A program made the position numbers and the translations under genes. Below, one piece after another: positions 10,573 to 24,818 of a DNA stretch of 64,000 nt; the first letter of the stretch is position 1, and every line of letters begins with the position of its first letter. The notes under the pieces were generated by a model. That model ran no database searches. It was not told where the DNA came from and saw only the letters and a list, made by a program, of their open reading frames with translations. The stretch is from assembly GCA_027625915.1 (NCBI GenBank), contig JANTQA010000060.1:1-64000 (forward strand). The letters are read 5' to 3'. The stretch comes from Anaeramoeba flamelloides. Lineage: Eukaryota; Metamonada; Anaeramoebidae.

Positions 10573-12175
10573 CATTACTGTAAATAACCCATGTTTTTTA
10601 TTTTAAGGGAGTAGTCATTTTTGGAAATAAAATGAAATCTTGTTAAGATCTTGAAATTTTTTTTTTTGGTAATTTGAGTTTAAATTTATGAAATGGATGA
10701 GTTAACCTCATTTAAACAAGTTATTTATTTGAGTCTCCTTTTTGAAATTCCAAATTTGCATGTTTCCAAGATAAAACGAAAAAAAGTAACCTATTATTTT
10801 GTTTAACAATTAAGTCAATTCTTTACAATGGGAAAACATATTTTTCGTTTTATGTTGGAAAGTATTGATTTCGAAAGCAAATTTTTTATTTAGTAATTTT
10901 TTCTTTGATTAATATTTCAATTTAAATATAAGTAAATAAAACTAATTGTGGTATAGGTGATTCAATAAATGAATAGTTGGTAGAAGATTAACTCCATTTA
11001 TCAATTAAATTGAGATCTATTAAGCTAAAAATTTTTTTCTTTAATGTTTTCGAAAATTTGTTTTCTGATTTTTCAAAAAATGAAAAAAAATTGCAAAAAA
11101 AGTTTTTAATTTTGAAAAATTTTTTTAACAAATTGTTTGGTCTTATTCACAAGAATCCTTATAACAATTTAATTCATTTTTGGCAGAAAAAAAATGATTT
11201 TGAATTTTGAGGATAAAATTAACCAATTCCAAAAATATCTTCAAGAAAATTTTATTTTGAAAAATCGAATTTTGTCTTAATACAAAAACAAAATTTCACA
11301 GTAAAATTTTTAAATGACGACAAAACTTTGATAATTATAACTACTCTTCTTAAAAAAATACAATTATTTTTTAATCCGTTGAATATATCAATTTTTTTTG
11401 GTTAACCAAAAGTTTTATCTCAAAAAAGAAAAAAAATCTTAATATTTATATTACTGGTAACAAAGAAATGTTATAGTATAATAATGATCAAAATTGCAAT
11501 AAAAGGGGTAAAAACTAGATAAATTGTGAGAAAAAAAAAGAATTTAATTGTTTTCTTTTTCAGAAAAAATGGAAAAAAAAAATTGATCTCACTAAACTAA
11601 TTTTACTTTTATGGCTTTCTTAGCTGATCAGAATTTTTTGACACTTGAGATCTACAAAATTTGTAAGTAGAGAATACCACCAATAAAATATTTTAAAATT
11701 TTGCCTTGTTGTCGTAGAAGACTAGTCCCTTAACCCATTTCCAAAATTTAACTTATGCAAAAAATATTGGCTGACTGTAGAAATAAAAGAAACAAATCAA
11801 TGTGATGACAATAGTATATAAACAAGAAATAGGTTTCTTTAAATAAATTTTAAAAAAGAATTAAGAAGATAGGGAAAGATTGTAATGCAATTTTTGACAA
11901 AAAAAATGAAAAAGATCATTTTTTTTGATTTTTTATAAAAAAATCATTTAATCTCACAAATTTTGTAAACCTGATGAAATTTTTGAAACAAAAGCATTTA
12001 ATATTTTTTAACAATGTACATTAATTCAAGATCTAACCTTTAAAGTCAATTTTAATCTGAACCAATAATATTTCTGTGTCTTTCTGGTCTTCCAATACCC
12101 AAGTCTGAAAAAAAAATATGAGTAAAATTTTTAGAAAAGGTGAAAGGTTGTCAACACAGGTTATTTACACGACTG
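10573..12175. mobile_element. TA-target element P, copy 1, nested in Y1 and carrying Z
   Basis: TA bases are at 10571-10572 and 12176-12177. The right end is the inverse of CAGTGGTGTAAATAACC (one mismatch); the left end reads CATTACTGTAAATAACCC. Outside the Z insertion it aligns along its whole length with P2 (58099-58575). CAGTG ends and TA targets are typical of Tc1/mariner MITEs. Confidence 0.85.
10607..11729. mobile_element. TTAA-target element Z (1123 bp), nested in P1
   Basis: TTAA flanks both sides (10603-10606 and 11730-11733). The ends are GGGAGTAGTC and GACTAGTCCC. The undisturbed site TTTTAACCCATT is seen in P2. The tips resemble those of element N (GGGTCTAGTC), which suggests the same piggyBac-like machinery. 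The 66-codon frame inside (11010-11210) is low complexity and unconvincing. Confidence 0.8.
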
Positions 12176-13104
12176 TAGTGTTTTTTGTTTTTAATTATTA
12201 ATGAGATTAAAAATTTTCAAGAGCATGATAATTTTTCGGAAAGATGTATAGTTTGAAATAATATTTCTCATTCGTCAAGATATAATCAAAAAATTTTTCG
12301 TTCAAAAAAACAAAAAAATAATTGTTTTTTGAATTGAATAAAAAAAACAAAGATCTTTTTCAATTCAATGAGAATTGATATTTTTAGAGATATAATTCAC
12401 TCTCATTATTATAAAACGTTATTATGTAAATTTTATTTTTGATGTTTATCTAATGCTCAGGTTGAATTGTATTGGTATAAAATTTCAACTAAAAATTTTT
12501 TTCTATTCTGGAATATTGTTTCATCTAGGATTCTTGGTTCTCTCAATAAACATCACCAAAAAGAACCAGGTAAATAAATAAAAGTTCCCCAATTGCAAGA
12601 GATGATTTTAAGGCTATTGGCTAAAGGTAAAAATTGAAAATAAAGTGAAATTTTTAAATCATTTCTTTTTCAAAAAAAACTAGAAAATTTTAGAAATCAT
12701 TTTTGTACATTTAGATGGATACAAAACAGTTTTTCAGAAAAATCTTTGTCTTTTTTTTCTTTGTTTTTTTTTTCCGATCAAAATAAAAAATTTGATGATT
12801 TTAGATTTTGGTAAAAAGTTTGAAAAAATTTGATTGGGTTAGTTCAAAAATCGATGAATGAAGTTGAAGATCGTGGAACAATGATTTAGTAAAAAGTACT
12901 TGTTAAATACTGTTTAATTTGGAAAAGAGAGTTTTACTTAACTGTATTTTTAAGGGACAATAGAATAAATTTCAAAAACAAAAATTTAAACAAAAAACCC
13001 TAATTTTTAACAAAAAAAAAAACAACAATTATTTACAAAAAACACTATAAACAATTTTCAAAAAACGCAAATTAAAAATCCAACACTGATTATTTCAAAT
13101 ACTG

Positions 13105-13760
13105 TAAAGAAATAACCAAAAACCCAAAGATCCCATTCTCAAAGATAAAACTTGATAATAAATTTCGAAATTGAATTTTGAATACTAAAATTTGAATGTT
13201 GTCTAATAAGATAATTTCTTTCTCTTTTTCAGAACAAAATTAAAAATTTTGTTCAAACCATTGTTGAAAAAAAGTTCAATACAGTTTTAAATTGGGAAAA
13301 TTACTGAAAATAGAAATCCAAAGTAAGATCATTTAGTCTTTATTTATTTATTTATTCTTGTTTTCATTGAAGTATTCTCCACAATAACAGTTTTTTAATA
13401 CTATCTTTTGGTATGGGCTTTTCTTCGATTGATCAATTATTAAAAATTTGTTCAAAAAATTGACTATTTTTGAGATCCCAAAACCACAGCAACAATTTCG
13501 ATAAATGAAAGTAGATTTCAATTATATTTATTGGGTTGATTATAAATAATATAATAGATTATTATTTGAAGTTAATTGGTTTCTTCTTTTAATTGATTTT
13601 ACTTTCCATTTTCAGTAATTTTCCCAATTAAAAACCGATTTTTACTTTTTTTCCAAAACAGTAATTATTTTTCAATCAACAAATAGGATTTTATTTTTCT
13701 AAATTTTTTCCAAAAAAATTTGAAAATTTTTGAAATCAATATCATATTTACTTTGGGTTT
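13105..13760. other. Gene-free DNA with a decayed repeat
   Basis: About 13370-13680 resembles 22340-22640 (shared GATTGGTCAAT-like words, TGGATTATTATT and CCAATTAAAAACCGATT). I see no gene. Confidence 0.4.
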
Positions 13761-13873
13761 ATTATCAGTTTCTTTGGTTGGTTAATGTAAAGGTCTTCTA
13801 TAATATATATAAAAAAACGCTTTTTATTTTGAAACATGCCTTAATTTTTTTAGACGCTTTATTTTGATTACAG
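13761..13873. mobile_element. Element X, end fragment
   Basis: It matches the first 140 or so bases of X2 (19038-19514) in inverted orientation, including ACGCTTTTTATTTTGAAACA and the tip CTTTATTTTGATTACAG next to TA. The other end was not found. Confidence 0.5.
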
Positions 13874-13879
13874 TAGAAG

Positions 13880-14215
13880 AAATTTTACTTTTAATAATTT
13901 TGAAGGTTTGTATGAAAAAATAACTGTGAAATTTTAAATTTATTTTAAAAATATAGGAAAAATAAAACAATAATTGAATCTTTGAAGATATAAAAAAAAA
14001 TAATTTTTTATTTTAATAACAAATTATTATTAAATTTCTTGAAATTTATTAGATTTGATATTTTATTATGCATTTTTGAACATTAAGAGTATGAACCACG
14101 AAATATTAATATTTAAACCAGTTCTTTGAGAAGATATCTATTATTTTTTTATTATAAGAATTAATTAGATTATATTTAAACTATTTTTTTGCATTTCACC
14201 CATTTGTAATGGGTG

Positions 14216-14249
<34 letters not shown>

Positions 14250-15560
14250 TTAAAGGGTTTGTATGAATATTAGAATAAAAAATTTATTTTGGAAATTTTC
14301 ATAATTTAAATCATTTTTTCATTTTTTTGATTTTTTTTTTGATTTTTTTTTGACACCTAATTTATTTGCAAAATTTTTTTTTATTGTAAGATCAATAGTC
14401 ACTTGGGAAAAATGTGTTATTCTAATGTTATTGAAACTGTGGAAATGATTGTTGAGAAATCATATTGATTTCTATTGGAATTTTAGTCAATCTATGAGCA
14501 TGATATTTGATGAGGAATAGTGAAAAATTTTCATTTAATTTTCATTTCCTTTTTCGAATAAAGACCACAAATCTAAACGAATTTTTTTTTTGATACTTTA
14601 TTTCTAAAATAAAAGTATGGAAAATGAAGAAAAAATTATTTGCTATTTTTATTTGAATAACAGTTAAAAATCAAAACTAAAATTCTTGTTTTTCTCAATG
14701 TGGTTCACTAAGAATTTGAGTTTTTCAATTTTTAAGTAAACTTATTGATTTATAGTATTATTTCAGACGGATGTCAACTATTCTTTGTTGTGTATTATTA
14801 TGATTATTTCTTATTTTTTCTTCAAAAGTCAATTATATAAAATAATTGATATTTGAAAAAATAATTGTGCTGGTTCCCATTTGACCGAAACAAAGTTTGG
14901 TTTTATTTGTTTGAATATATTTAAAAAATTGTAAATTAAATGCAAAGTATATTACTCTTTAATCTTTATGTTTTTGTAATCCAATGGATAATTTTGATTT
15001 CTATATACTTGTAGATTAAAAAGTATCAAATTAAAAGAGATTTTATTTTTTTTAAGTCAAAATTTCAGTTATTTAAAAAAAATATTTTTAGAGATTTTTT
15101 CTTCAAGGAATTTGTAATTTTTCTTGTATTTTTTCGTTAAATTAATAAAAAAAAAATGAATTCGAATTTTAAAGGAAAAAATTAATTATACTTTTTTCAA
15201 GTATAAAATAATCATTCTAATTTTTTTTTTGAAATCAAGTAGATTTTTTATATGTTATTATTTTATAACTATAAGTTTATTTTTGTACACTTACTTCACG
15301 AATAAACTACTATAATTTATTTCTTCTTTAAACAAAAATATTTTGTTTTTAATCTTATTTTGAACCTATCCAAAATGGAAAAAATCGATCAAACTTTTAA
15401 AAAAATAATTCTATTTCCGAAAATAGCATAAGAAGCAAATCTGGTATAAAAGTAATCAGATTTTTACTTTGTTTTCCAATTTCAAGCTGCTTTTTTTGAT
15501 CTAATTTGCTAAATAAGTTACTAGAAGATTTTTTTAGTTTTCTAGTATCCTACAACTCTT
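13880..15560. repeat. Large decayed repeat DD, copy A
   Basis: It matches 19515-20360 in patches and in the same order. The shared words are TTATTAAATTTCTTGAAATTT, AAAAAAAATATTTT, AAGTAGATTTTTTA, TTTTTGTACACTT and TAATCAGATTTTTACTTT. Shorter pieces recur at 21410-21660 and, inverted, at 39400-39640. No reading frame or clear ends were seen. A (TA)n tract lies at 14216-14241. Confidence 0.5.
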
Positions 15561-15744
15561 GTAAAAAAATATATGACTTTATAATAAATACATATATTAA
15601 GTTACATTTTTTGATATAGTATCCCCAATAATCGGTTTTTTGGAAATTATTTTCCTTTTTGGAAAAAAATAAATATTATTTTTCCATATTTTGATAAATT
15701 TCCGAAGTTTTCAGATTTTCAATCTTGTCAAGTTAGAATCATTA

Positions 15745-15936
15745 AAGTCAGTTCCACTTTAAGGTACAAACTTCAACGAAAATTAAAGCACAATAAAAAT
15801 ATTAAATTAAGGCACAAAATTTGGATTTGAGTAAAATAATTTGTAAAAAAAAATTCAAAATTTTGTGCCTTAATTTGAGATTTTTTTGTGCCTTAGATAA
15901 CACTGAAAGTTTGTACCTTAAATTTTAAACTGATTA
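15745..15936. mobile_element. MITE family M, copy 3 (more diverged)
   Basis: It has the same hairpin layout as M1 with tips AAGTCAGTTCCACTTT and AAACTGATTA. The tip bases and the right TA have mutated, so this copy is older than M4. Confidence 0.75.
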
Positions 15937-16264
15937 TTTTATATTGTAACAATGATTAGTTTTCAAATTTTTTAGAATATTATTTTATGAGACAAATTTA
16001 AAGAATAGTATAATTTAAAATGATATTAATATTTTTAGGTATTAAAATTTTTATTAAATTTTTGTTTTTTTCATTTTTTTATTACTTAAAACAATGTATA
16101 GATAAACAAACATTGAAAATTTTGGAAAAAAATTCAATAATATTTTTAATTTGTAACCTAAAGTGGTTATTGTCGAATAAGGTGAAGCCTAAAATAATAT
16201 TGTGATGATATTGAATACAAATCACATTAGTTTACCAAATTCAAATTCCTCGAAAAAATGATTA

Positions 16265-16457
16265 CAGTCAGTTCCACTTTTAAGGCACAAACTTTCAACG
16301 AAATTTAAGGCAATAAAAATCTCTAATTAAGGCACAGAATTTTGATTCTAGTAAAATAAATTGTAAAAAAAAAATTACAAATTTTGAGCCTTAATTTGAG
16401 ATTTTTTTATACCTTAAATTTCGTTGAAAGTTTGTGCCTTAAAAGTGGAACTGGCTG
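16265..16457. mobile_element. MITE family M, copy 4 (193 bp, well preserved)
   Basis: TA bases are at 16263-16264 and 16458-16459. The tips are CAGTCAGTTCCACTTTTAA and its inverse with a single change. The arms pair almost perfectly. Confidence 0.85.
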
Positions 16458-16459
16458 TA

Positions 16460-17446
16460 ATAGATTATTTTTGAGTCGTTTGAGGAACGAATAAAAAATG
16501 ATTTCTGAAATTGTTCAAATTTTCTTAAGAAATTTTTATTAGTTTTCACGAACTACAATGATATCCCAAAATACTTCCAAGAAAATGATAAACTTTCCGA
16601 CATATTTGATATCTGAAATAGAATTATATTGTATGCCAAAAAGAAATAAAGAGTTTAGGTGCAGTAACAGTAAAATTAGAAAATAATATATAGATATATA
16701 TATATATATATAAACCCAAGTATCACTTACCTGTTTATTAGATTTATTCTATTATTATTCAAAGCACCAAAATATAGACAAAATTTCCACTCTCTTGTAC
16801 TGATGTTGGCAAAATACTGCATTTCAAGAAAAAACACAAATTAATCAAAAAAATGAAAATTAAAAACTATTTTTCTATTCTTATTTGGCAAATAAAACTT
16901 GATAAAAAAAAATGATTTTTTTTTTTGAAAATTATCAAAAGGAACTTTTTCATATATATAAAGTATATTTACATACTATTCCTAGACCCTGCAAGACTTA
17001 AAAAGAAACAGGAGTTATCTTTTCATAATGAACTTTTGATTTTCCAACTTTTTCAAGAGAATTTTTGAATTTTGTGAGTACAAAAAACTTTATTATTCTT
17101 TACATAATATCAAAAAAAAAATTTGAACATTCGAAAATTTGAACAAGATCAATTTTCTCAACATCACTCTAAGTAAACAAATATGTTACTAGCCATCAAA
17201 ATAATATCTACAGATCATGAAATTTGGATCGTGAATAAAAAAATAAAAAATAATGAACAAAAAAAAAAATTAAATACTAAATTCATTTTATTTTTTCGTA
17301 AAATAATCAAATTTTGATTTGATCCAAAGAAAAGTTGAAATATTTTGAAAAAAATAAAAAAAAAGATTCAAAGAGAAAATTATTTGAAAAAAGGAAAATA
17401 AATAATAAAATAATATTTTTTTAATTAATAATAATTTAAGGTTTCC
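16460..17446. other. Gene-free DNA downstream of polyubiquitin
   Basis: A (TA)n microsatellite lies at about 16688-16711. The rest is AT-rich and unrecognised. The ubiquitin transcript should end here. Confidence 0.4.
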
Positions 17447-19037
<1,591 letters not shown>

Positions 19038-19514
19038 TTGTAGTCAAAATAAAGCTTGCAAAAAAATATAATGCGTGTTTCAAAATAAAAAGCGTATTTT
19101 TTTGTTATCGTAGACCTATACATTAACCAATCCAAGAAACCAATAATAAACCCGAAAAAAATATGGTGATGGTTTCTTAAAGTTCTATTATTTAAAAAGA
19201 AATTCTAAAAATGAAGGATCAAATTGTATAATTTATCTCAAAAAATGGAGTAATTTTTTCATAAAATTTTAATAATAAAAAAAACAAAAAATTTCAAAAA
19301 AATTGAGAAAATTATGAAAAATTATCAACTATTTGCATGAATAATTTAAATTTTACTGTAAATAACCAGACATTTACTTTCAAAATTGATTTGAACTTAA
19401 GTATACTATTTGTTAGTAGATTGGATGTTGCCTGGGTACAAGAATAAAAAAAAGCACGGATTATATTTTGAAACACGGATTATAGTTGTTGTGCACCTTT
19501 TATTTTGTTCACTG
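19038..19514. mobile_element. TA-target element X, copy 2 (477 bp)
   Basis: TA bases are at 19036-19037 and 19515-19516. The ends are TTGTAGTCAAAATAAA and the inverse of CAGTGAACAAAATAAAAGG. The inverted repeats extend about 75 bp inward and include GTGTTTCAAAATA. No open reading frame was seen. Confidence 0.7.
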
Positions 19515-20360
19515 TATTTACAAATATTTATTAAATTTCTTGAAATTTAAGATTTTAGAGAATATTCTTTTACAAGCATAAAGAATATAAAAAAGGAACT
19601 TTTTGTATTAAAATCTGTTATTTGATAATATCTAGTATTTTTTTATTAGAAATATTTATTTGAATGTATTTTATTTGTTTAAAAATCTTTAAAAAAATGA
19701 GAAACAATTCTAAAGTTTATTGATACATTTGGTCTATGTGTTGTTAATAACTCACTGAAATATTTAAGATTGAGTAATTAATTATTGATTAAAAATAATC
19801 AAACAAAAAATTAGTACTTTAGATTAAAAGTTGAATTTTCAGGGTTTTAAAAAAAATATTTTGGGAGAATTTTTAATTTAATTGTTCGGTTCTTTTTCTC
19901 GGTTTTTTTTCTTCTATAAAGAGAAAAAATTGATTTGAACTGTTCTTTGAATCAAAAAATTATATTATTTTCAAGTTTAAAATAATTATTGTCATTTTTT
20001 TTTGAAATTAAGTAGATTTTTTAAACTGTTATATACCATAAATTAGTGGTTTTATTTTTACAGTGTATTTTTGTACACTTCCTCTACAGATATTAAGATT
20101 TTTATCTTCTTTCAAAGAAAAAATTATTTTTTGAAATAATTCAGAAATATGTTGGATTATGAACTTTTCAAAAATCGAAAAAAAGGATCAGACTTTTAAA
20201 ATCAATAATTTATTTCAAAAAATAGCAAAAAAAGTAAGTTTACTCTTTTAGTAATCAGATTTTTACTTTCTTTTTCAATTTCAAGATGTGTTAATATTTT
20301 TTTTGAATTTTTTATTCAATTTGCTTTAAGATTTTTTTAAATTCCTAGTAGTATAAAATA
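19515..20360. repeat. Large decayed repeat DD, copy B
   Basis: It is a shorter, colinear relative of 13880-15560. It sits directly beside X2, just as copy A sits beside the X1 fragment, so X and DD may be parts of one larger unit. Confidence 0.5.
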
Positions 20361-20637
20361 TAAGCTTTGTTGAAAATAAGAGTAAAACAAAAAAATCTAA
20401 TTGTAATTGAGTTCGGAGGTTTTCTTTCTAAGATTTTAAGAAACTGGACTCAAGAGATAAATCGACAACTTTCTGTTAGTATGTTGAAATAAGAAAAATT
20501 CTTGACACCAATACAAGTTATAAAAATACCCTAATATGGGTACACAAGAAAATTATTTTTTTTTCACAGTTTAAGTACCTTCCAAAAAAGTTATATTGGG
20601 TGTAAGTGTACCAAAGAATCTCCACTTCTTCTCTTTA

Positions 20638-21212
20638 ACTCTTGAGATCTGAAAGAAACTCTTAAACCTCAAAATTATGTGGAATTATAAATTTTATCTA
20701 ATTCAAAATCATAATTATAAGTTATTATTAAAAAAGCTCAACCCAACAATTGTTTAGAAAACTTATTTTTTCAATAGTTGTTAAGGAAAAAGAGATCAAA
20801 TTTAACTTTGAAGAACAATGAATGGGTTGTGGTTTTTAGTTATAACAATCTTTATGAATTTTGGGAAAGAAAAAAATATAAAGATTAAGGAAAAAAATAC
20901 CTGACATGAAAAAAATCTCTGACAAGATTTTTAATTGTGAATATTAGTAAATTTTTTATGTAATTTCATTTATTTTTTTCTTTCCCAAAATTCATAAAGA
21001 TTGTTATAACTAAAAACCACAACCCATTCATTGTTTCTTCAAAGTTAAATTTGATCTCTTTTTCCTTAACAACTATTGAAAAAATAAGTTTTCTAAACAA
21101 TTGTTGGGTTGAGTTTTTTTAATAATAACTTATAATTATGATTTTGAATTAGATAAAATTTATAATTCCACATAATTTTGGGATTTGAGAGTTTCTATTG
21201 GATCTCAATAGA
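20638..21212. mobile_element. Foldback element R (575 bp, about 230-bp arms)
   Basis: The left arm (to about 20875) and right arm (from about 20985) are inverse copies with few differences. Examples are TTGTTTAGAAAACTTATTTT and GGGTTGTGGTTTTTAGTTAT. The tips are ACTCTTGAGATC and GATCTCAATAGA next to TA. The loop is about 110 bp and no gene is inside. Confidence 0.75.
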
Positions 21213-21214
21213 TA

Positions 21215-22652
21215 AATTAGAATGAAAATTAGCTAATCTATTAAAGAGTCATCATAAATAAAGCCACACCAACAGACAAATATAGCTATACCCTTTTGAA
21301 TTATCCCCTTCATGTGGATTGTTTAAACTTAATTATTATTTAAACTTTGTTATTTTATTTGAAAAGAATATTTTTGTAAATTTCCTTCGCATGTAATATG
21401 GTTTTCTTTCTTCTTCAAAAAATAATTTTTTTCGAAATAATATGAAATATTTTGAATTTACACCTTGTATAAAATAGGAAAAATGGGTCAAAGTTTCAAA
21501 AGCAATAATTCATTTCTGAAAATATCTTTAAAAATACGAGATTGGCATTTTATAATAATCTGATTTTTACTTTATTTTTGATTTTCAAAATGCTTTGATT
21601 TTTTTTATAATTGGATTTTTTAATTTACTAATATGTTTTTTTATTATTTTTAGGTTACTAACCCCTTAATAAATGTTTTGTTCTTTTGAATCTAATCTTT
21701 TACAGGGATTTGCAATTGTACTGGGTTACAATTTCATCTTATTGTCCCCTTTTTTTTTCCAATTCTCCAATTTTTTTTTTTTATTTACAAAATTTTAACA
21801 TAATATAAAAAAATAACCCTCTAAATAGAGTGAATAAATTTCAAAATATTTATGTGGAATTATAAAATAAGTAAACTAAAACAAGTTGGAAATTATACCC
21901 CTCTAATTATTCAAATATAAGCTAGTTTTTAAAAAGAAACAAAATAAAAATATAAACAAACCTAAATTACAATAATATGATTTAATTTTAATTATAAATA
22001 AATGGAATACGCTTTTTATTCAATTTTTGAAGAAAAAAAATAGAAAGAATAAAATAAATCAAAAATCCCTCAAATTTAAAAAGGAAATCAATTCAAAAAA
22101 TTTGAATTGTTACATCTTCAAAGTTATCATATAAAATGATATTTGAAAATTAATCATAATTACATCCTTTAATTTATGAATAAACGATAAATACCACAAT
22201 ATTTGATTAACCATTTTAAAAAATAAAAATCAACAGGAAAAAAAGTTCAACAAGATTTTAATTATTAATTTTATTTAAAATCAAAAGGAGGGTCTATTAA
22301 TAAAAGAAAAAATAAATAAATAAAAACAAAAGCGCTGATTCAAAACCATAAAAGTTTTTATTTTCTATCTTTTAGGATGTTTTTTTATTTGATTGGTCAA
22401 TCATTAAAAAATTGTTGAAAAAAATGTACATTTTTTTTTTAAATCGAAATAACCAACTCATATAATTTCGGAAAAAATAGAGTCTAAATAATTTTTGTTG
22501 ATTTGATTGAAATTAAAATAATGGATTATTATTAGGAGTTAATATATTTCTTCATTTTATTGATTTTCATTTTTCATTTTCAAGTTCTATTAAGTTTTCC
22601 AATTAAAAAACCGATTCAAATTTTTTTCAGAAATGATAAAATTAACTAAATA
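21215..22652. other. Gene-free DNA with repeat fragments
   Basis: About 21410-21660 is a fragment of repeat DD, and about 22340-22640 resembles 13370-13680. No gene seen. Confidence 0.4.
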
Positions 22653-23286
22653 AACTATTTTTCATAAATTTTGACTCACTTTATAATGTTAATGGGAGTT
22701 GTTTTGAGGGTTTAATCCAGTATTCTTAACAAAAAATATTTTCAAATTTTTGGATCAGAATCATTTTTTCTAATTTTTCAAATTTTAGTTTTGCTTTTTC
22801 AAATTTTTGTTTTTCTTCCATTATGTTTTCTTTTTCTTTCTTTTTCTTTTGTTTTTCTTTTTCTTTGTTTTTGAAAAATTTTTCTTTTTTTTTCTTTTTC
22901 TTTTTCTTTTTTTTTTTTTCAAAAGATCCTGTGGAAAAAAAAAAGAGATCTTCGAAAAGACAAATAATCACTAAGAAATTTGAGAATGTAATGTCTTTGA
23001 AAATGGATTAAATTATTCATAAAAAATATTGTTGTTCAACTTTTTTTCAGTGAAAGTTCAGTAATAAAAAATGGGTAATGCTCATTTCAAAAATTGTGAC
23101 TCACTTTTTTTTAGTTTTTGGTTTTATTTTTTTTAATTTTTATTATATCAGGCTTTTATAGATTTAGAATGACTTAAAAGTGAATTACAAATCATATTTA
23201 GTTATTAATTGTTCTTGAATACTAAAGGATAAATGTTTTTTTTCAATTTATTATTTCAGGTGAGTCACAATTTTTGAAAAAGAGTT
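22653..23286. mobile_element. TA-target element T, copy 1 (634 bp)
   Basis: TA bases are at 22651-22652 and 23287-23288. The right end is the inverse of AACTCTTTTTCAAAAATTG followed by TGACTCACC; the left end is a diverged copy. A third, internal copy of the tip lies near 23086. Copies T2 (31762) and T3 (57165) share all landmarks. A long T/TTTC-rich tract lies in the middle. Confidence 0.8.
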
Positions 23287-23288
23287 TA

Positions 23289-24166
23289 GTATTCTTATCT
23301 TTTTTTGTTTGATTTTTAAAAGATAATAAAATAAATAAAATAAAAAACAATTGGTTCAAGTTAAAATAACACATTATACCTTTATAAACCCACTTATGGA
23401 AATATAACGTTGGTTTTGTTTTTTTCTGGTATATCTAGACAGTAAATATTCAAAGAAAGGGGCAAAAAATAATAAATAAACAGGATATTAGTTCCTCAAA
23501 AGATCATTCTTAAAAAAAAATTCTAAAACGGTAAAGATTAAATGTCAAATTTGTTTTCAAAACAGAATATAAATAATCGATAAAAATAAGTAAATATTTC
23601 AAATAAATTTCCATTCCTAATTGATTCAAATTCCATTCTTATTGTAAAAATTCTTTCAAAATATCAAGGAATTTATTTTAAAATTGTTTTGTTCTCAAGT
23701 ATTAGATTGGCTACTAGATATGTTTTTCTTTTAGAACCAGAAGAAAAAAGAATTGTTGTTATTTTGAAATATTGGTTTAATTCTTGATCACTGGTGAATT
23801 TACGAACACTTTACTTATTGCTCCCTTAAATTAATTTTTAGAAACAAAAGACAAGAAAACCTATCACACCCTGAAAACGTAAACTCGGAACAACACTTGA
23901 TCATCCCAAAACTTGTATCAAAATGAAAAAAAAATCAAACATTTCTTTATTGGATTGATAATCTTCTAAATCAAAAAATATTAACTTTACACTAAAAAAA
24001 ACTTTAAAATATTTGAACTTGGTACATTTACAAACTACAACAAAAAATTTAATTTTCTTTTTTCTCTCGATATGATTACGAATATTTCATTTTTTTATTT
24101 TCCATTTTTTAATTAAAACTTTTGAATTTCTACGATCTGCAATAGATTTCTTGAGCACTATTTCAA
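23289..24166. other. 5' flank of PWP2
   Basis: AT-rich with no other gene. It should contain the PWP2 promoter and 5' UTR. No recognisable element. Confidence 0.4.
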
Positions 24167-24784
24167 ATGTTTAGTTACCAATTCTCAAATCTGATCGGTA
24201 TGGTTTATAAACAAGGTAATTTAATCTTTACCCGTGATGGGCGAACATTACTTAGCCCTGTTGGCAATCGAATTTCCATGTTTAATCTCGAAAAGTCAAC
24301 AACAAGAACCTTACCAATTCAAACAAGACATGACATTAAAAGTATTTCTTTGTCACCTGATCAAAATTTTTTAGTTGCCACTGATAAAATCGGTGAAAAG
24401 CTCTTTATCAATTTCAATACTTTTGCTGTCTTAAAGAAATTCAATTTTGGCCGAATGTCCTCTATATTAAAATTTAATAACACTGGCAAACTCTTTTGTG
24501 TTGCGATTGGTTCTTTAATTGAACTTTGGAGAACGCCATCCTTCAAAGTCCAATTTTCGGATTTTGAAAAGATCGCAAGATTTACCTACCATAATAATAA
24601 AGTAACTTGCTTGGAATGGTCAAAAGACGGAACACACATTTTAACTGGTAGTGAAGATATGTCTGTGAGGTAATTTAGTCAAAAATTATTTCTTTAAAGT
24701 GTAAAATAAAACAAACAAACAAACAAACAAACAAACAAACAACAAAAGGTTCTAAATACTAAAAAAAAATTTGCTTTCTTTTTT

Positions 24785-24818
<34 letters not shown>

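Larger units (their letters stand above)
10495..13104. mobile_element. TA-target element Y, copy 1, carrying a nested element
   Basis: TA bases are at 10493-10494 and 13105-13106. The left end reads CAGTTTGTTAAATAATCC and the right end is its diverged inverse. The left inverted repeat is split by P1 (10573-12175). The right arm keeps the unbroken sequence around TTTATAGTGTTTTTTG, so the insertion point is exact. Without P1 the element is about 1.0 kb. Copy 2 is at 41515-42709. Confidence 0.75.

Noticed and set aside
22726-22971. Frame beginning MIICLFEDLFFFST, similar in elements T1 and T2
   Set aside because: T3 resembles it at the base level but with indels, and the rest is a poly-Lys run from a T/TTTC tract. 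Shared ancestry of the element explains the similarity.
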